Positions 54,348 through 63,775 of a stretch of DNA of 64,000 bases are shown here, piece by piece. The translations under genes and the position numbers were made by a program. A model generated the notes under the pieces. That model worked only from the letters and a program-made list of their open reading frames with translations, ran no database searches and was not told the DNA's origin. Within the stretch, counting starts at the first letter, position 1; the number at the start of each line of letters is the position of its first letter. Location: NCBI RefSeq assembly GCF_001939115.1, contig NZ_MQTZ01000001.1:24077-88076 (forward strand), read 5' to 3'. This DNA is from Leptolyngbya sp. 'hensonii' (lineage in GTDB: Bacteria; Cyanobacteriota; Cyanobacteriia; GCF-001939115).

Positions 54348-55514
54348 ATGCATATCCTGAGTATTCATAACGCTTATCAGATCCGGGGTGGGGAAGATGA
54401 GTCCCGCGAGTCAGAGGAACGGCTTTTGCGGGAGATGGGACATGAGGTGTCTGTCTATGAGGAAACCAACGATCGGCTGGCTGATCTGCCCTCCTGGCGG
54501 TTAGCCATCCGCACCATCTGGTCGCGAGAGGCCCATCGAAAGGTGAGGCAGCGGCTTCAACAGGCCCCGTACAGCTTGATTCATGTCCAGAACTTCTTTC
54601 CCTTAATTTCTCCATCGGTCTATTATGCCGCCCGATCGGAAGGGGTTCCAGTCGTGCAGACCCTGCGGAACTATCGCCTGGTCTGCCCCAATGCCCTGTT
54701 TTTCCGGGAGGGGCAGGTGTGCGAAGACTGTCTGGGCAAGCCCATTCCCTATCCGGGTGTCGTGCACCGATGTTACCGGGAAAATCGATCGGCCAGCGCA
54801 GTTGCTGCCACCATGCTGGTGACTCACCGGTCCCTGGGCACCTGGAATAATCTGGTTAACGTTTACATTGCCCTGACCCAGTTCGCTCGGGAAAAGCTGA
54901 TTGCAGGGGGGTTGCCAGCAGAGAAGATTGTAGTTAAACCCAATTTTGTCTCTCCTGACCCAGGGATGGGGAGTGGCAGTGGGGGGTATGCCCTGTATGT
55001 CGGTCGCCTGTCAGTGGAGAAGGGGTTAGATACCTTACTGGCAGCCTGGGATCAGTTGGGCGATCGGCTGCCCCTAAAAATTGTCGGGGACGGTCCCTTG
55101 GCTCCCCTGGTTACTCAGGCGATGGAACGGCTCCCCTCTGTCGAATGGTTGGGACGCCGCCCCATGCCAGAGGTCCATGCCCTGATGGGAGAAGCCAGCT
55201 TTCTGATCTTTCCATCTAAGTGGTATGAGACGTTTGGGCGGGTTGCAGTCGAGGCTTTTGCGAAAGGAACGCCCGTGATTGCGGCCAAAATTGGGGCGAT
55301 CTCTGAACTGGTGGATCACCACCGCACTGGACTCCAGTTCCAACCGGGTAATGCTCAGGACCTAGCAGCTCAGGTCGAATGGATGATCACTCACCCGGAG
55401 GCGCTACCTGAGATGCGTCGGGCAGCCCGATCGGAATTTGAGGCGAAATATACGGCTGCCGATAATTACCGGCGTTTGATGGAGATTTACGATATCGCCT
55501 TAAGCAAATCCTGA
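54348..55514 (+). CDS. GT4-family glycosyltransferase (paralogue of the one at 36131)
   Basis: 388 aa, with the same plan as the inverted paralogue at 36131-37285: MHILSIHNAYQIRGGEDESR, IHVQNFFPLISPSVYYAARS, GQVCEDCLGKPIPYPG, VVATMLVTHRSLGTW-like helix, IVVKPNFVSPDPGMG, YALYVGRLSVEKGLDTLLAA and FPSKWYETFGRVAVEAFAKG. The Cys pair in CEDCLGK and the PNF loop are conserved in both. It is the last gene of the polysaccharide locus. The two copies, in opposite orientation and about 17 kb apart, bracket the locus. Confidence 0.88.
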   Translation: MHILSIHNAYQIRGGEDESRESEERLLREMGHEVSVYEETNDRLADLPSWRLAIRTIWSREAHRKVRQRLQQAPYSLIHVQNFFPLISPSVYYAARSEGVPVVQTLRNYRLVCPNALFFREGQVCEDCLGKPIPYPGVVHRCYRENRSASAVAATMLVTHRSLGTWNNLVNVYIALTQFAREKLIAGGLPAEKIVVKPNFVSPDPGMGSGSGGYALYVGRLSVEKGLDTLLAAWDQLGDRLPLKIVGDGPLAPLVTQAMERLPSVEWLGRRPMPEVHALMGEASFLIFPSKWYETFGRVAVEAFAKGTPVIAAKIGAISELVDHHRTGLQFQPGNAQDLAAQVEWMITHPEALPEMRRAARSEFEAKYTAADNYRRLMEIYDIALSKS

Positions 55515-55610
55515 GGCTCTATTAGCAGTGCTCAATAGCCAGGGATGATTGAGACGATCGACCTCCAGAGAGTGGGTTCTGATTGCCCCTTTTATAACTA
55601 CAGGGTGAGA

Positions 55611-56480
55611 TCAATTGAAGCGCAGTTGCTCTAGCCAGTTGATCAGGTCGGTGATTTGAGAAAAGTCCAGTAATGCTTCCCCCAGTCTCTCTATCTGCTC
55701 CTGGGGAAGGGCTTGCACCTGGGACTGCAACTCTGGAGGAAGAGAGCCCACTTGGCGGATTAACTGACGAGTTACCAGGGCTATCTCCTGCTGCAGACCC
55801 TGCTGCAGACCTTGCTGCAGACCTTGCTGCAGACCTTGCTGCAGACCTTGCTGCAGAATATCCTGATAAATTACCGATTCTTTCATGACATCCTCCCGAA
55901 ATAGTCGCTGAATTAATGCCTTCTCAAATCGCAACCCGGCCAATACTTCACTACATCCTGCCAGGTTACTCCGCCGTCTATTGTCCTCAATCTTAGCAAC
56001 TTCCTCTGCTACAACTTGTAGCAAAGCCACTGGGGTTTCACTGCGGGCTAGGGTAGCCAGGGGGATTAAAGCTGGACTCCTGAGCAACGGTGCAGGGTCT
56101 TCCTCCCAGAGCCGAATGACCCGATAACGATGCACCGTGGTTTCATCCTCATATTGGCTCACAAAGGCTGATTTCGCCGCTGTTTCCTTTAGAAAGAGGA
56201 CCACCTGTTCCACCACACAGCCAAACTGCCGTTTCAACCGCACCGAGTAATCCAACATCCGCAAGGGCAGAGGGGGATTGGAGGTGGGTAGGGTCTGGAA
56301 TTCTAGATGGACAATCTGGTTGGCTGTTCGCAGAAAGGTCAGGGCATCAGCCCGAATGGGTTCCTGACTCAGTTCAGTTTTGAGAAGTTCAACTTCCCCC
56401 ACTTCAGGAGTGAGGAGCCAGCGGGTAAATTCCAGAGGATATTGCTCAACCAAATATTTGCAAGCATTATCATAGTTCAT
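55611..56480 (-). CDS. Rpn-family PD-(D/E)XK nuclease with GLQQ repeats
   Basis: 289 aa from the ATG at 56480, which gives the family's standard start (MNYDNACKYLVEQYPLEFTR); the frame extends 27 codons further upstream. The Rpn/transposase_31 core has IRADALTFLRTANQIVHLEF followed by QT, the E-x-Q catalytic pattern, and RMLDYSVRLKRQFGC. After it come five GLQQ repeats encoded by a 12-bp tandem array, and a C-terminal helical tail with LEQLRF. Rpn proteins promote RecA-independent recombination in E. coli; cyanobacterial members are numerous and poorly characterised. A 12-bp palindrome overlaps its translation start region. Confidence 0.8.
   Translation of the reverse strand: MNYDNACKYLVEQYPLEFTRWLLTPEVGEVELLKTELSQEPIRADALTFLRTANQIVHLEFQTLPTSNPPLPLRMLDYSVRLKRQFGCVVEQVVLFLKETAAKSAFVSQYEDETTVHRYRVIRLWEEDPAPLLRSPALIPLATLARSETPVALLQVVAEEVAKIEDNRRRSNLAGCSEVLAGLRFEKALIQRLFREDVMKESVIYQDILQQGLQQGLQQGLQQGLQQGLQQEIALVTRQLIRQVGSLPPELQSQVQALPQEQIERLGEALLDFSQITDLINWLEQLRFN
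55789..55860 (-). repeat. 12-bp tandem repeat coding for GLQQ units
   Basis: Five near-perfect copies of TGCTGCAGACCT (plus a sixth, diverging copy) on the plus strand. They are in frame with the Rpn-type gene on the minus strand, where each unit encodes Gly-Leu-Gln-Gln. Copy number may vary by slippage without breaking the frame. Confidence 0.85.
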
Positions 56481-56481
56481 A

Positions 56482-56493
56482 GTACAATTGTAC
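56482..56493. promoter_or_regulatory. 12-bp perfect palindrome at the Rpn gene start
   Basis: GTACAATTGTAC is fully symmetric and lies one base upstream of the chosen Rpn start codon, where a ribosome site would be expected; no Shine-Dalgarno sequence is seen. It could be an operator or simply an AT-rich palindrome. Confidence 0.3.
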
Positions 56494-56587
56494 GATAAAA
56501 CATGCAAATCATCAGTAATATTTAATAAATATGAATTGAAGTGGAAAAATATATTGGACACCTGTTCTTGGCTTCCCTACAGTGGTG

Positions 56588-56635
56588 ACTAGTGGTCAGT
56601 CAATCAATGATTGACGGGCAGCCAAAATCCAGGTT
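56588..56635 (-). repeat. 48-bp interspersed repeat, copy B
   Basis: The reverse complement begins AACCTGGATTTTGGCTGCCC and matches copy A at 41877-41924 apart from a few substitutions. It is followed on the plus strand by CCGTCA-N9-TGACGG near 56673-56693, another hairpin. The stretch 56494-56733 holds no gene. Confidence 0.75.
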
Positions 56636-56733
56636 GTTGATTGGGGTTAAATTTTGCGGGTCTTCGATCCGTCAAAATTTTCCTGACGGAACACTAGGGG
56701 TTGTTCAAAAACATTGACTCGGATATCGGAACA

Positions 56734-56850
56734 GACCTTTGGCAGAGGTTAACAGACATTGCCGGAGGGAAAGGCTGTGGTCGAATTAAGTGGACCGTTG
56801 TGCCCCAGAATGCACCTGCGATCGCATTTTATCCCCGCCAGGAAGTACAA
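56734..56850 (+). pseudogene. GNAT acetyltransferase remnant
   Basis: The frame gives DLWQRLTDIAGGKGCGRIKW followed by TVVPQNAPAIAFYPR. This matches the C-terminal part of GNAT N-acetyltransferases (helix, GCGRIEWTV strand, N-x-PAIAFY helix). The acetyl-CoA binding loop and N-terminal half are missing, and the reading frame runs on into unrelated sequence. It is a decayed fragment. Confidence 0.5.
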
Positions 56851-56914
56851 ATTTTGCCATCTACCCGCCTTTGTCGATTGAAATCCAGCGCATCTATTAA
56901 GGAGAACTTTGATC

Positions 56915-57667
56915 ATGCAACAAGTGTGGAATCCAGCACTTTATCAGCAACAATATGGGTTTGTCTGGCACCATGGCAGTTCCCTGCTGGATTTACTGGC
57001 TCCTCAGATGGGGGAATGTATTCTAGACCTGGGCTGTGGCCTGGGCCAGTTAACAGAAGAGATGGCCCAGAGGGGGGCGATCGTGCAGGGCATTGATGCC
57101 GATCCGGGGATGGTGGCGCAGGCCCGTCAAACCTATCCCCACCTCCAGTTCACCCTGGCCGATGCCCGGAATTTCTGGGTGGATGAGCCACTGGATGCGG
57201 TGTTTTCCAATGCGGTGCTTCACTGGATTCATCCCCCGGATGCGGTGATTGCCTGTATTGACCGGGCTCTGAAACCGGGAGGCCGTTTCGTGGCGGAGTT
57301 TGGAGGCCGGGGGAATATTCAGGCGATCGTCACTGCCCTGGAAACGGTACGAGCCGGGATCGGCCTGCCCCCAGCCAACCCCTGGTATTTTCCCAGTCTG
57401 GGCGACTATACCCATCGTCTGGAGCAAGAGGGGTTGGAGGTGACTGACGCCACCCTATTCGATCGACCCACCCCCCTGGAGGGTGGAGCTATAGGGATGG
57501 CCAACTGGATTCGGATGTTTGGCCAGAGCTTTCTGGTGGGGTTGGCCCCAGAGCAGCAGGACTGGGTGATGGGACAGGTAGAGGAGCAGTTGAGGCCTGA
57601 TCTCTATCGGGACGGCAGTTGGGTAGCGGATTACCGTCGGCTCCGGGTGGTTGCCTTCAAACGCTGA
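56915..57667 (+). CDS. Class I SAM-dependent methyltransferase (trans-aconitate methyltransferase-like)
   Basis: 250 aa from the ATG at 56915, ten bases after AAGGAG; a TTG two codons upstream is also in frame. SAM-binding motif I is ILDLGCGLGQLTEEMAQRGA, followed by VQGIDADPGMVAQA, TLADARNF and DAVFSNAVLHWI, then ALKPGGRFVAEFGG. Length and motif wording match the trans-aconitate 2-methyltransferase-like group, which contains many small-molecule methyltransferases. The substrate is unknown. Its 3' end overlaps the convergent acyltransferase gene by 11 bp. Confidence 0.85.
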   Translation: MQQVWNPALYQQQYGFVWHHGSSLLDLLAPQMGECILDLGCGLGQLTEEMAQRGAIVQGIDADPGMVAQARQTYPHLQFTLADARNFWVDEPLDAVFSNAVLHWIHPPDAVIACIDRALKPGGRFVAEFGGRGNIQAIVTALETVRAGIGLPPANPWYFPSLGDYTHRLEQEGLEVTDATLFDRPTPLEGGAIGMANWIRMFGQSFLVGLAPEQQDWVMGQVEEQLRPDLYRDGSWVADYRRLRVVAFKR

Positions 57668-58934
57668 TCGGGTAGCAGTCCAGGGTGGTCTGCACCTCCT
57701 GTTGTAACTGGGAGACCAGCTTCTGAACGGTGCCATAGCGATCGTGCCGGTAGGAGTCGAAGTAATCCTTCAGATTGAGGGGTTCGCCCACCTGGACTTT
57801 CGCCCGTCGAAATCCTTTTGGGGGTGGCTGGTCAATATTGAACACCTCCCGTTCCAGTCGGGTTAGGGTATCCAGAAATCTTTCAGGCGTTGGATCGGTG
57901 GCAACATAGCCATCGTAAATAGCATCAAAGTTGAGCAATCGACTGATCGCTTTTTCGACCGTGGCCTGGGAAAGGTCAGGCTCTGTTTGCTCCCCCGGAT
58001 CATCATCCCGCTGGCGCAGGGCGTCCTGAACCCGATACACCCGTTCCCGCATCAGTTCGCCTGGTGCTGGCTGCAGCCCAAATTGGTGCTCACACTTCTG
58101 AATCACCTGCAGCTTGAGGGCATCAATCCGCTGATTCCAGGATTGTGCTTCTGTCTCGGAGATTGCAATTCCATAGTCCTGTTCAATCCGGGCCAGAACC
58201 GTTCCAGCCACCGATCGCAACCGATCGTAGAGCGTCCCATCCCCGGCAGTCAGTTCCAGAACCTGTTCCAGCCGCTTCAGACTGTTCTGAATCGCCAGTT
58301 CCATATCCTGAACATAGATGTATTTAATTGTCACAGGTACTGCATATAGGTCTGGCAGGGGTTCCCGCTGTTTAGCAAAGCGGTTCATCGCCTGGAACGC
58401 CATCTGGATCCCGCCAGCCCGGAAGGGCATCACCGTATCGTTTTGGAAGGAGCATCCCCCTTCTGGAAAGATCACCAAATGACAGGCCGATTGCACCAGC
58501 AGATTCAGGGTCTGGGCAATGCTGGCCCGATCGGCCAGCCCCCGGCGAATGGAGTACATCCCCATCCGTTGCACAAAACCACGAAAAATCTGTTGCAGGA
58601 ATTCTGCATCAGCCAGCGATCGGAGCAGGGCAAACCGACCTGTAATTGAAAACATGGTGCGGGTGTTGCGAAAAGTTTCGTAGGCAGCCAGGTAATAGAA
58701 AGGTTGCTGCAGCCGGGCGGAGAGCAGAAACATCACCAAGGGATCGTGGAACGTCGGATGGTTGGGCAACAGGATCACCCGCTGCTGTTGCACCTGGGAG
58801 AGCCGTTGGAGAGAGGTCTGACCGATATCTAACTCAACCCAATACAACTGGCGAATCAGCCAGGGGGCCAGGGCCTGGGATACTCTGACCAACAGGGGAT
58901 TCAGACGCGGCGGATAAAACTCGGGGGCGTTCAT
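57657..58934 (-). CDS. PlsC-like lysophospholipid acyltransferase
   Basis: 425 aa from MNAPEFYPPRLNPLL at 58934; the frame is open to 59012 but this start suits the domain. Residues about 60-250 form a PlsC-type acyltransferase: VILLPNHPTFHDPLVMFLLS contains the NHx4D catalytic motif, YSIRRGL the second block, and LVIFPEGGCSFQND the FPEG acceptor-phosphate motif. The C-terminal 200 residues are helical and cyanobacterium-typical. It probably acylates a lysophospholipid or glycerol-phosphate at the membrane. A 41-aa membrane ORF lies immediately upstream on the same strand. Confidence 0.85.
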   Translation of the reverse strand: MNAPEFYPPRLNPLLVRVSQALAPWLIRQLYWVELDIGQTSLQRLSQVQQQRVILLPNHPTFHDPLVMFLLSARLQQPFYYLAAYETFRNTRTMFSITGRFALLRSLADAEFLQQIFRGFVQRMGMYSIRRGLADRASIAQTLNLLVQSACHLVIFPEGGCSFQNDTVMPFRAGGIQMAFQAMNRFAKQREPLPDLYAVPVTIKYIYVQDMELAIQNSLKRLEQVLELTAGDGTLYDRLRSVAGTVLARIEQDYGIAISETEAQSWNQRIDALKLQVIQKCEHQFGLQPAPGELMRERVYRVQDALRQRDDDPGEQTEPDLSQATVEKAISRLLNFDAIYDGYVATDPTPERFLDTLTRLEREVFNIDQPPPKGFRRAKVQVGEPLNLKDYFDSYRHDRYGTVQKLVSQLQQEVQTTLDCYPISV

Positions 58935-59015
58935 CTCGGTTCTCCGGACTCTTTCCACCGATAATACCCCTTCCGACGAAAAAGTACCTCTTTGAGGACC
59001 GGAAAAGCCCATTGT

Positions 59016-59141
59016 TCAAACGATCGGCATCGATGAGTGGGAGGCGACAACCCACCAGAGTATGAGGGCCAGGGCCAGAACACAGAGCTTGACGAGGATG
59101 TACAGGGTACTCCCTGGCACAATTAACGTTGTAGACAACAT
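59016..59141 (-). CDS. Small single-span membrane protein, 41 aa
   Basis: ATG at 59141 with a strong AGGAGG five bases upstream (on the minus strand AGGAGGTGCGT-ATG). The protein begins MLSTTLIVPGST and continues with one hydrophobic helix LYILVKLCVLALALILWWVV, then a short polar tail ending SSMPIV. It is 82 bp upstream of the PlsC-like gene start on the same strand and probably in one transcript with it. No family was recognised. The excellent ribosome site and clean transmembrane profile are the evidence for it being real. Confidence 0.55.
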   Translation of the reverse strand: MLSTTLIVPGSTLYILVKLCVLALALILWWVVASHSSMPIV

Positions 59142-59269
59142 ACGCACCTCCTGCCGTCGCTGGTGCAAAGAAGGGCAGCGACTTTGGCCTGGGTTTTCTC
59201 TGCCTCTATTCTCTCATTTCCATCAGAACCCAAGTCCAAATCGATCCCGTTGGTAACAATTCAAGCAGG

Positions 59270-60100
59270 TCAGAACTGAGTCAAAAAAGCAGCGATCGCT
59301 GCATTAAACGCCTCAGGTTCCACCAGAAAACACCAGTGGTTACCTGGCACCTTCTGGATTTGGAGCTGCTTTAAGTGGGCGCGGTAGGGTTGCAGTTGCC
59401 ATGCGGTGCGGTTCAGCCCCTGCTCTGGTTGCAGAAACAGGGTGGGAATCGAAATCGGCTCCGTCAGTCCGGCAACCTGCATCACATCCAGAAAAGTTTC
59501 ATCCCGCGCCTGAAACACAAACTTACTCCCCCATTGACCATCCGCTTTTTGCTCCATGCCCCGCTGAAACACCTGCCGCTGAAAATCGCTCCAGCCCCGA
59601 TACTGCTTCAGGGAGCGGGCCAGGTGCTCGGCCTGCTCATAGGTCTGGAAAGGCCCCATGGTTTTGAGGAAGGGCAGCAACCGATACAGCATCGGGAATG
59701 TAATCTGCATCCAGGCAGGCAGACGATTGATGAAGAAGGGATCGATCAGCACCAGGCTGCGGCAGCGTTGTGGCTGTTGTCTGGCCCAGACGACTGCAAC
59801 TTTAGCGGCCCAGGAATGGGCCACGATATGGGCGGATGACCAGCCCAGGTGCGCCAACAGGGCTTCCAGATCGGCGATGATATCCTGACAACGATAGCCC
59901 CGGGCTGGCTTACCACTATCCCCATGGCCTCGCAAATCGGGGGCAACACAGTGGTAGCAATCGGCCAGAAAATCCCCAGCTCGCAGCCACACCCCCGCAT
60001 GATCGGCCAGCCCATGCAGGAACAGCACCGGCTCCTGGCCAGTATCCCATTCCAGGTAAGACAGTTGGAGTTGCGGTAAATTCAGGGTCTTACAGTGCAT
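59270..60100 (-). CDS. Alpha/beta-hydrolase fold protein
   Basis: 276 aa. Typical proline-iminopeptidase/epoxide-hydrolase-like alpha/beta hydrolase: PVLFLHGLADHAGVWLRAGD oxyanion region, CVAPDLRGHGDSGKPARGYR, nucleophile elbow AHIVAHSWAAKVAV (AHSWA, Ser), LVLIDPFFI, and a C-terminal KVPGNHWCFLVEPEAF with the catalytic His. The acid residue is not assignable with certainty. The substrate is unknown. Divergent from the DUF938 gene with 74 bp between the starts. Confidence 0.85.
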   Translation of the reverse strand: MHCKTLNLPQLQLSYLEWDTGQEPVLFLHGLADHAGVWLRAGDFLADCYHCVAPDLRGHGDSGKPARGYRCQDIIADLEALLAHLGWSSAHIVAHSWAAKVAVVWARQQPQRCRSLVLIDPFFINRLPAWMQITFPMLYRLLPFLKTMGPFQTYEQAEHLARSLKQYRGWSDFQRQVFQRGMEQKADGQWGSKFVFQARDETFLDVMQVAGLTEPISIPTLFLQPEQGLNRTAWQLQPYRAHLKQLQIQKVPGNHWCFLVEPEAFNAAIAAFLTQF

Positions 60101-60174
60101 AGATTTTTGAGGGTGATAGCAGCGTCTGGCTATAAAGCAATAGATTATGATAAAACCTGCTTGCTCTCCTCTTT

Positions 60175-62027
<1,853 letters not shown>

Positions 62028-62036
62028 GGATGAATC

Positions 62037-62888
62037 ATGACCTCTAACACCCTGACCATCCGCAGCCAGCACACCTGTTTTGGCGGCACCCTTGGGTTCT
62101 ACAGCCATGTCTCTGACACCTGTGCCGGAGACATGCGTTTTTCGGTATATCTGCCACCTCAGGCCGCTGCTGGCCCGTTGCCCGTCCTCTATTTTCTCTC
62201 TGGCCTCACCTGCACAGAAGAGAATTTCATGGTCAAGGCTGGAGCCCAACGCTATGCTGCAGAGGAAGGTCTGATCCTGGTGGCTCCCGATACCAGTCCC
62301 CGCCAGACGGGAATTCCCAGTGAGGACGATGACTGGGAATTCGGCAGCGGCGCTGGATTCTATGTGGATGCGACCCAAGAACCCTGGCAGCAACATTATC
62401 GGATGTATAGTTACGTGACCGTAGAACTTCCAGCCCTGGTTGCAACCCACTTTCCAATCCAGCCAGATCGACAGGGCATCAGCGGCCATTCCATGGGGGG
62501 GCATGGGGCGCTGATTTGTGCCCTGCGCCACCCCGATCGCTACCGTTCCGTTTCAGCCTTCGCTCCGATCGTGGCTCCCAGTCGCTGTCCCTGGGGCCAG
62601 AAAGCCTTCACCCATTACCTGGGAGCAGACTCAACGGCCTGGTCAGCCTATGATGCGACGGAACTGGTGACTCAAGCTCCTGACGATCGTCTGATCCTGA
62701 TCGATCAGGGCACAGCGGATCAATTTCTGGAAACCCAACTGATGCCCCAGGTATTTGAACGAGCCTGTGCAGCGGTGGGCCAGCCCCTGACCTTGAGAAT
62801 GCAACCAGGTTACGATCACAGTTACTACTTCATTGCCACCTTTATCGGCGATCATATTCGCTACCATGCAGCGGCACTTTGTCGTTGA
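62037..62888 (+). CDS. fghA: S-formylglutathione hydrolase
   Basis: 283 aa, the usual length. An esterase-D-like alpha/beta hydrolase: PVLYFLSGLTCTEENFMVKA, LVAPDTSPRQTGIPSEDDDW, nucleophile elbow ISGHSMGGHGALICAL, and C-terminal GYDHSYYFIATFIGDH with the catalytic His. It hydrolyses S-formylglutathione to formate and glutathione, completing the pathway begun by the dehydrogenase just upstream. The 9-bp gap indicates one operon. Confidence 0.93.
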   Translation: MTSNTLTIRSQHTCFGGTLGFYSHVSDTCAGDMRFSVYLPPQAAAGPLPVLYFLSGLTCTEENFMVKAGAQRYAAEEGLILVAPDTSPRQTGIPSEDDDWEFGSGAGFYVDATQEPWQQHYRMYSYVTVELPALVATHFPIQPDRQGISGHSMGGHGALICALRHPDRYRSVSAFAPIVAPSRCPWGQKAFTHYLGADSTAWSAYDATELVTQAPDDRLILIDQGTADQFLETQLMPQVFERACAAVGQPLTLRMQPGYDHSYYFIATFIGDHIRYHAAALCR

Positions 62889-62985
62889 ATCTTGGCTGGC
62901 AATTGGATGGTGGAAAGAGCTTTGTTGCAGCAATAATTTGAGAATGCTTCCCTATAAATATCGTCACTCTGACTGGACTCACAGT

Positions 62986-63160
62986 AACTTTATCCAGCAA
63001 TATTCTTACTGGGGCTACCTCAAAGAGGTCAAGCAGCAAATTGTGGATATGGCAGTCAATGGGAGTGGGGTTAGGGACACAGCAAGAGTGCTCAAAATCA
63101 GCTCAACGACGGTGATAGAGGAGTCTAAAAAAGTCTCGACAGCGGTCCAAGGTAAATCAA
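62986..63160 (+). pseudogene. IS1-family transposase fragment
   Basis: The frame encodes YSYWGYLKEVKQQIVDMAVN followed by GSGVRDTARVLKISSTTVIE, the helix-turn-helix region of the IS1 family InsA/InsAB transposases common in cyanobacteria. It is preceded and followed by unrelated sequence, with neither zinc-finger N-terminus nor DDE domain. A run of six A residues at the end of the matching segment may mark the former frameshift site. Confidence 0.6.
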
Positions 63161-63276
63161 CTCCTGCTGGAACCAGGCTGTCTAACGTTCCCCTTCAGCG
63201 ACAAAAATCAATCTCGAACGCAGCACTAGGGGCTTTCAACCATCCGCCTGCATTTGAATTGTTAGACGGCTTTTTT

Positions 63277-63771
63277 CTAAGTTGCTTGCAGAACATAAAA
63301 TGTATAACCATAGAACTGGCTGAATTTCTCAAACAGTCTCATCTCTTCTTCAGTTTCACGAATAACGAGTTGAGTAATTGGGGTGATTTCGATCTGCCCT
63401 ATCTGCTCACGTAACGGTTCATAATAATTGAACCACCAAGCTTGATTTGGCAACCGATGTTTAGAAAGCACACTAAATCCAGAGCGATTAGCCCGATCGA
63501 TATTCTCAGCCTCGGTACCCATCATAGGATAGGCACTTTGCCAATAGGTGCTAGCAGGCTCTGGCACATCATCAGTAAACCAACTCATCTCTGATATGAC
63601 AGCAATGCCGCTGTCCGCAAGAAGCGGTCGCCAGATTTTAAGAGCCTGCTCAAATCCAAGATTATAAGCCGCTCCCTCGAGTGCATCCCACTTTTGCGAT
63701 GAGTATAAGTGCTTAGAGCTGTGTTTGAAAGAGCGCGCTAAACTTTGAGCATTCCTGCTTTGGTCAACCAC
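63277..63771 (-). pseudogene. Truncated SAM-dependent methyltransferase (C-terminal half)
   Basis: The frame encodes 164 aa. From about residue 30 it reads LEGAAYNLGFEQALKIWRPL, then ADSGIAVISEMSWFTDDVPE and RSGFSVLSKHRLPNQAWWFN, which resembles the second half of a class I methyltransferase with a post-motif-III strand. The SAM-binding first half is absent. The first 27 or so residues (SRNAQSLARSFKHSSKHLYS) look unrelated and come from sequence next to the ISKra4-like gene that starts at 63776. The gene was probably cut by that element. Confidence 0.6.
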
Positions 63772-63775
63772 GCTT

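Noticed and set aside
55789..55860. Possible CRISPR array (regular short repeats)
   Set aside because: Repeats are 12 bp, directly adjacent without spacers, and in frame in the Rpn gene.
56701..57096. 131-codon plus frame as a whole gene
   Set aside because: Only a central ~35-residue GNAT-like piece is recognisable. The start is not credible and the frame runs into the methyltransferase gene.
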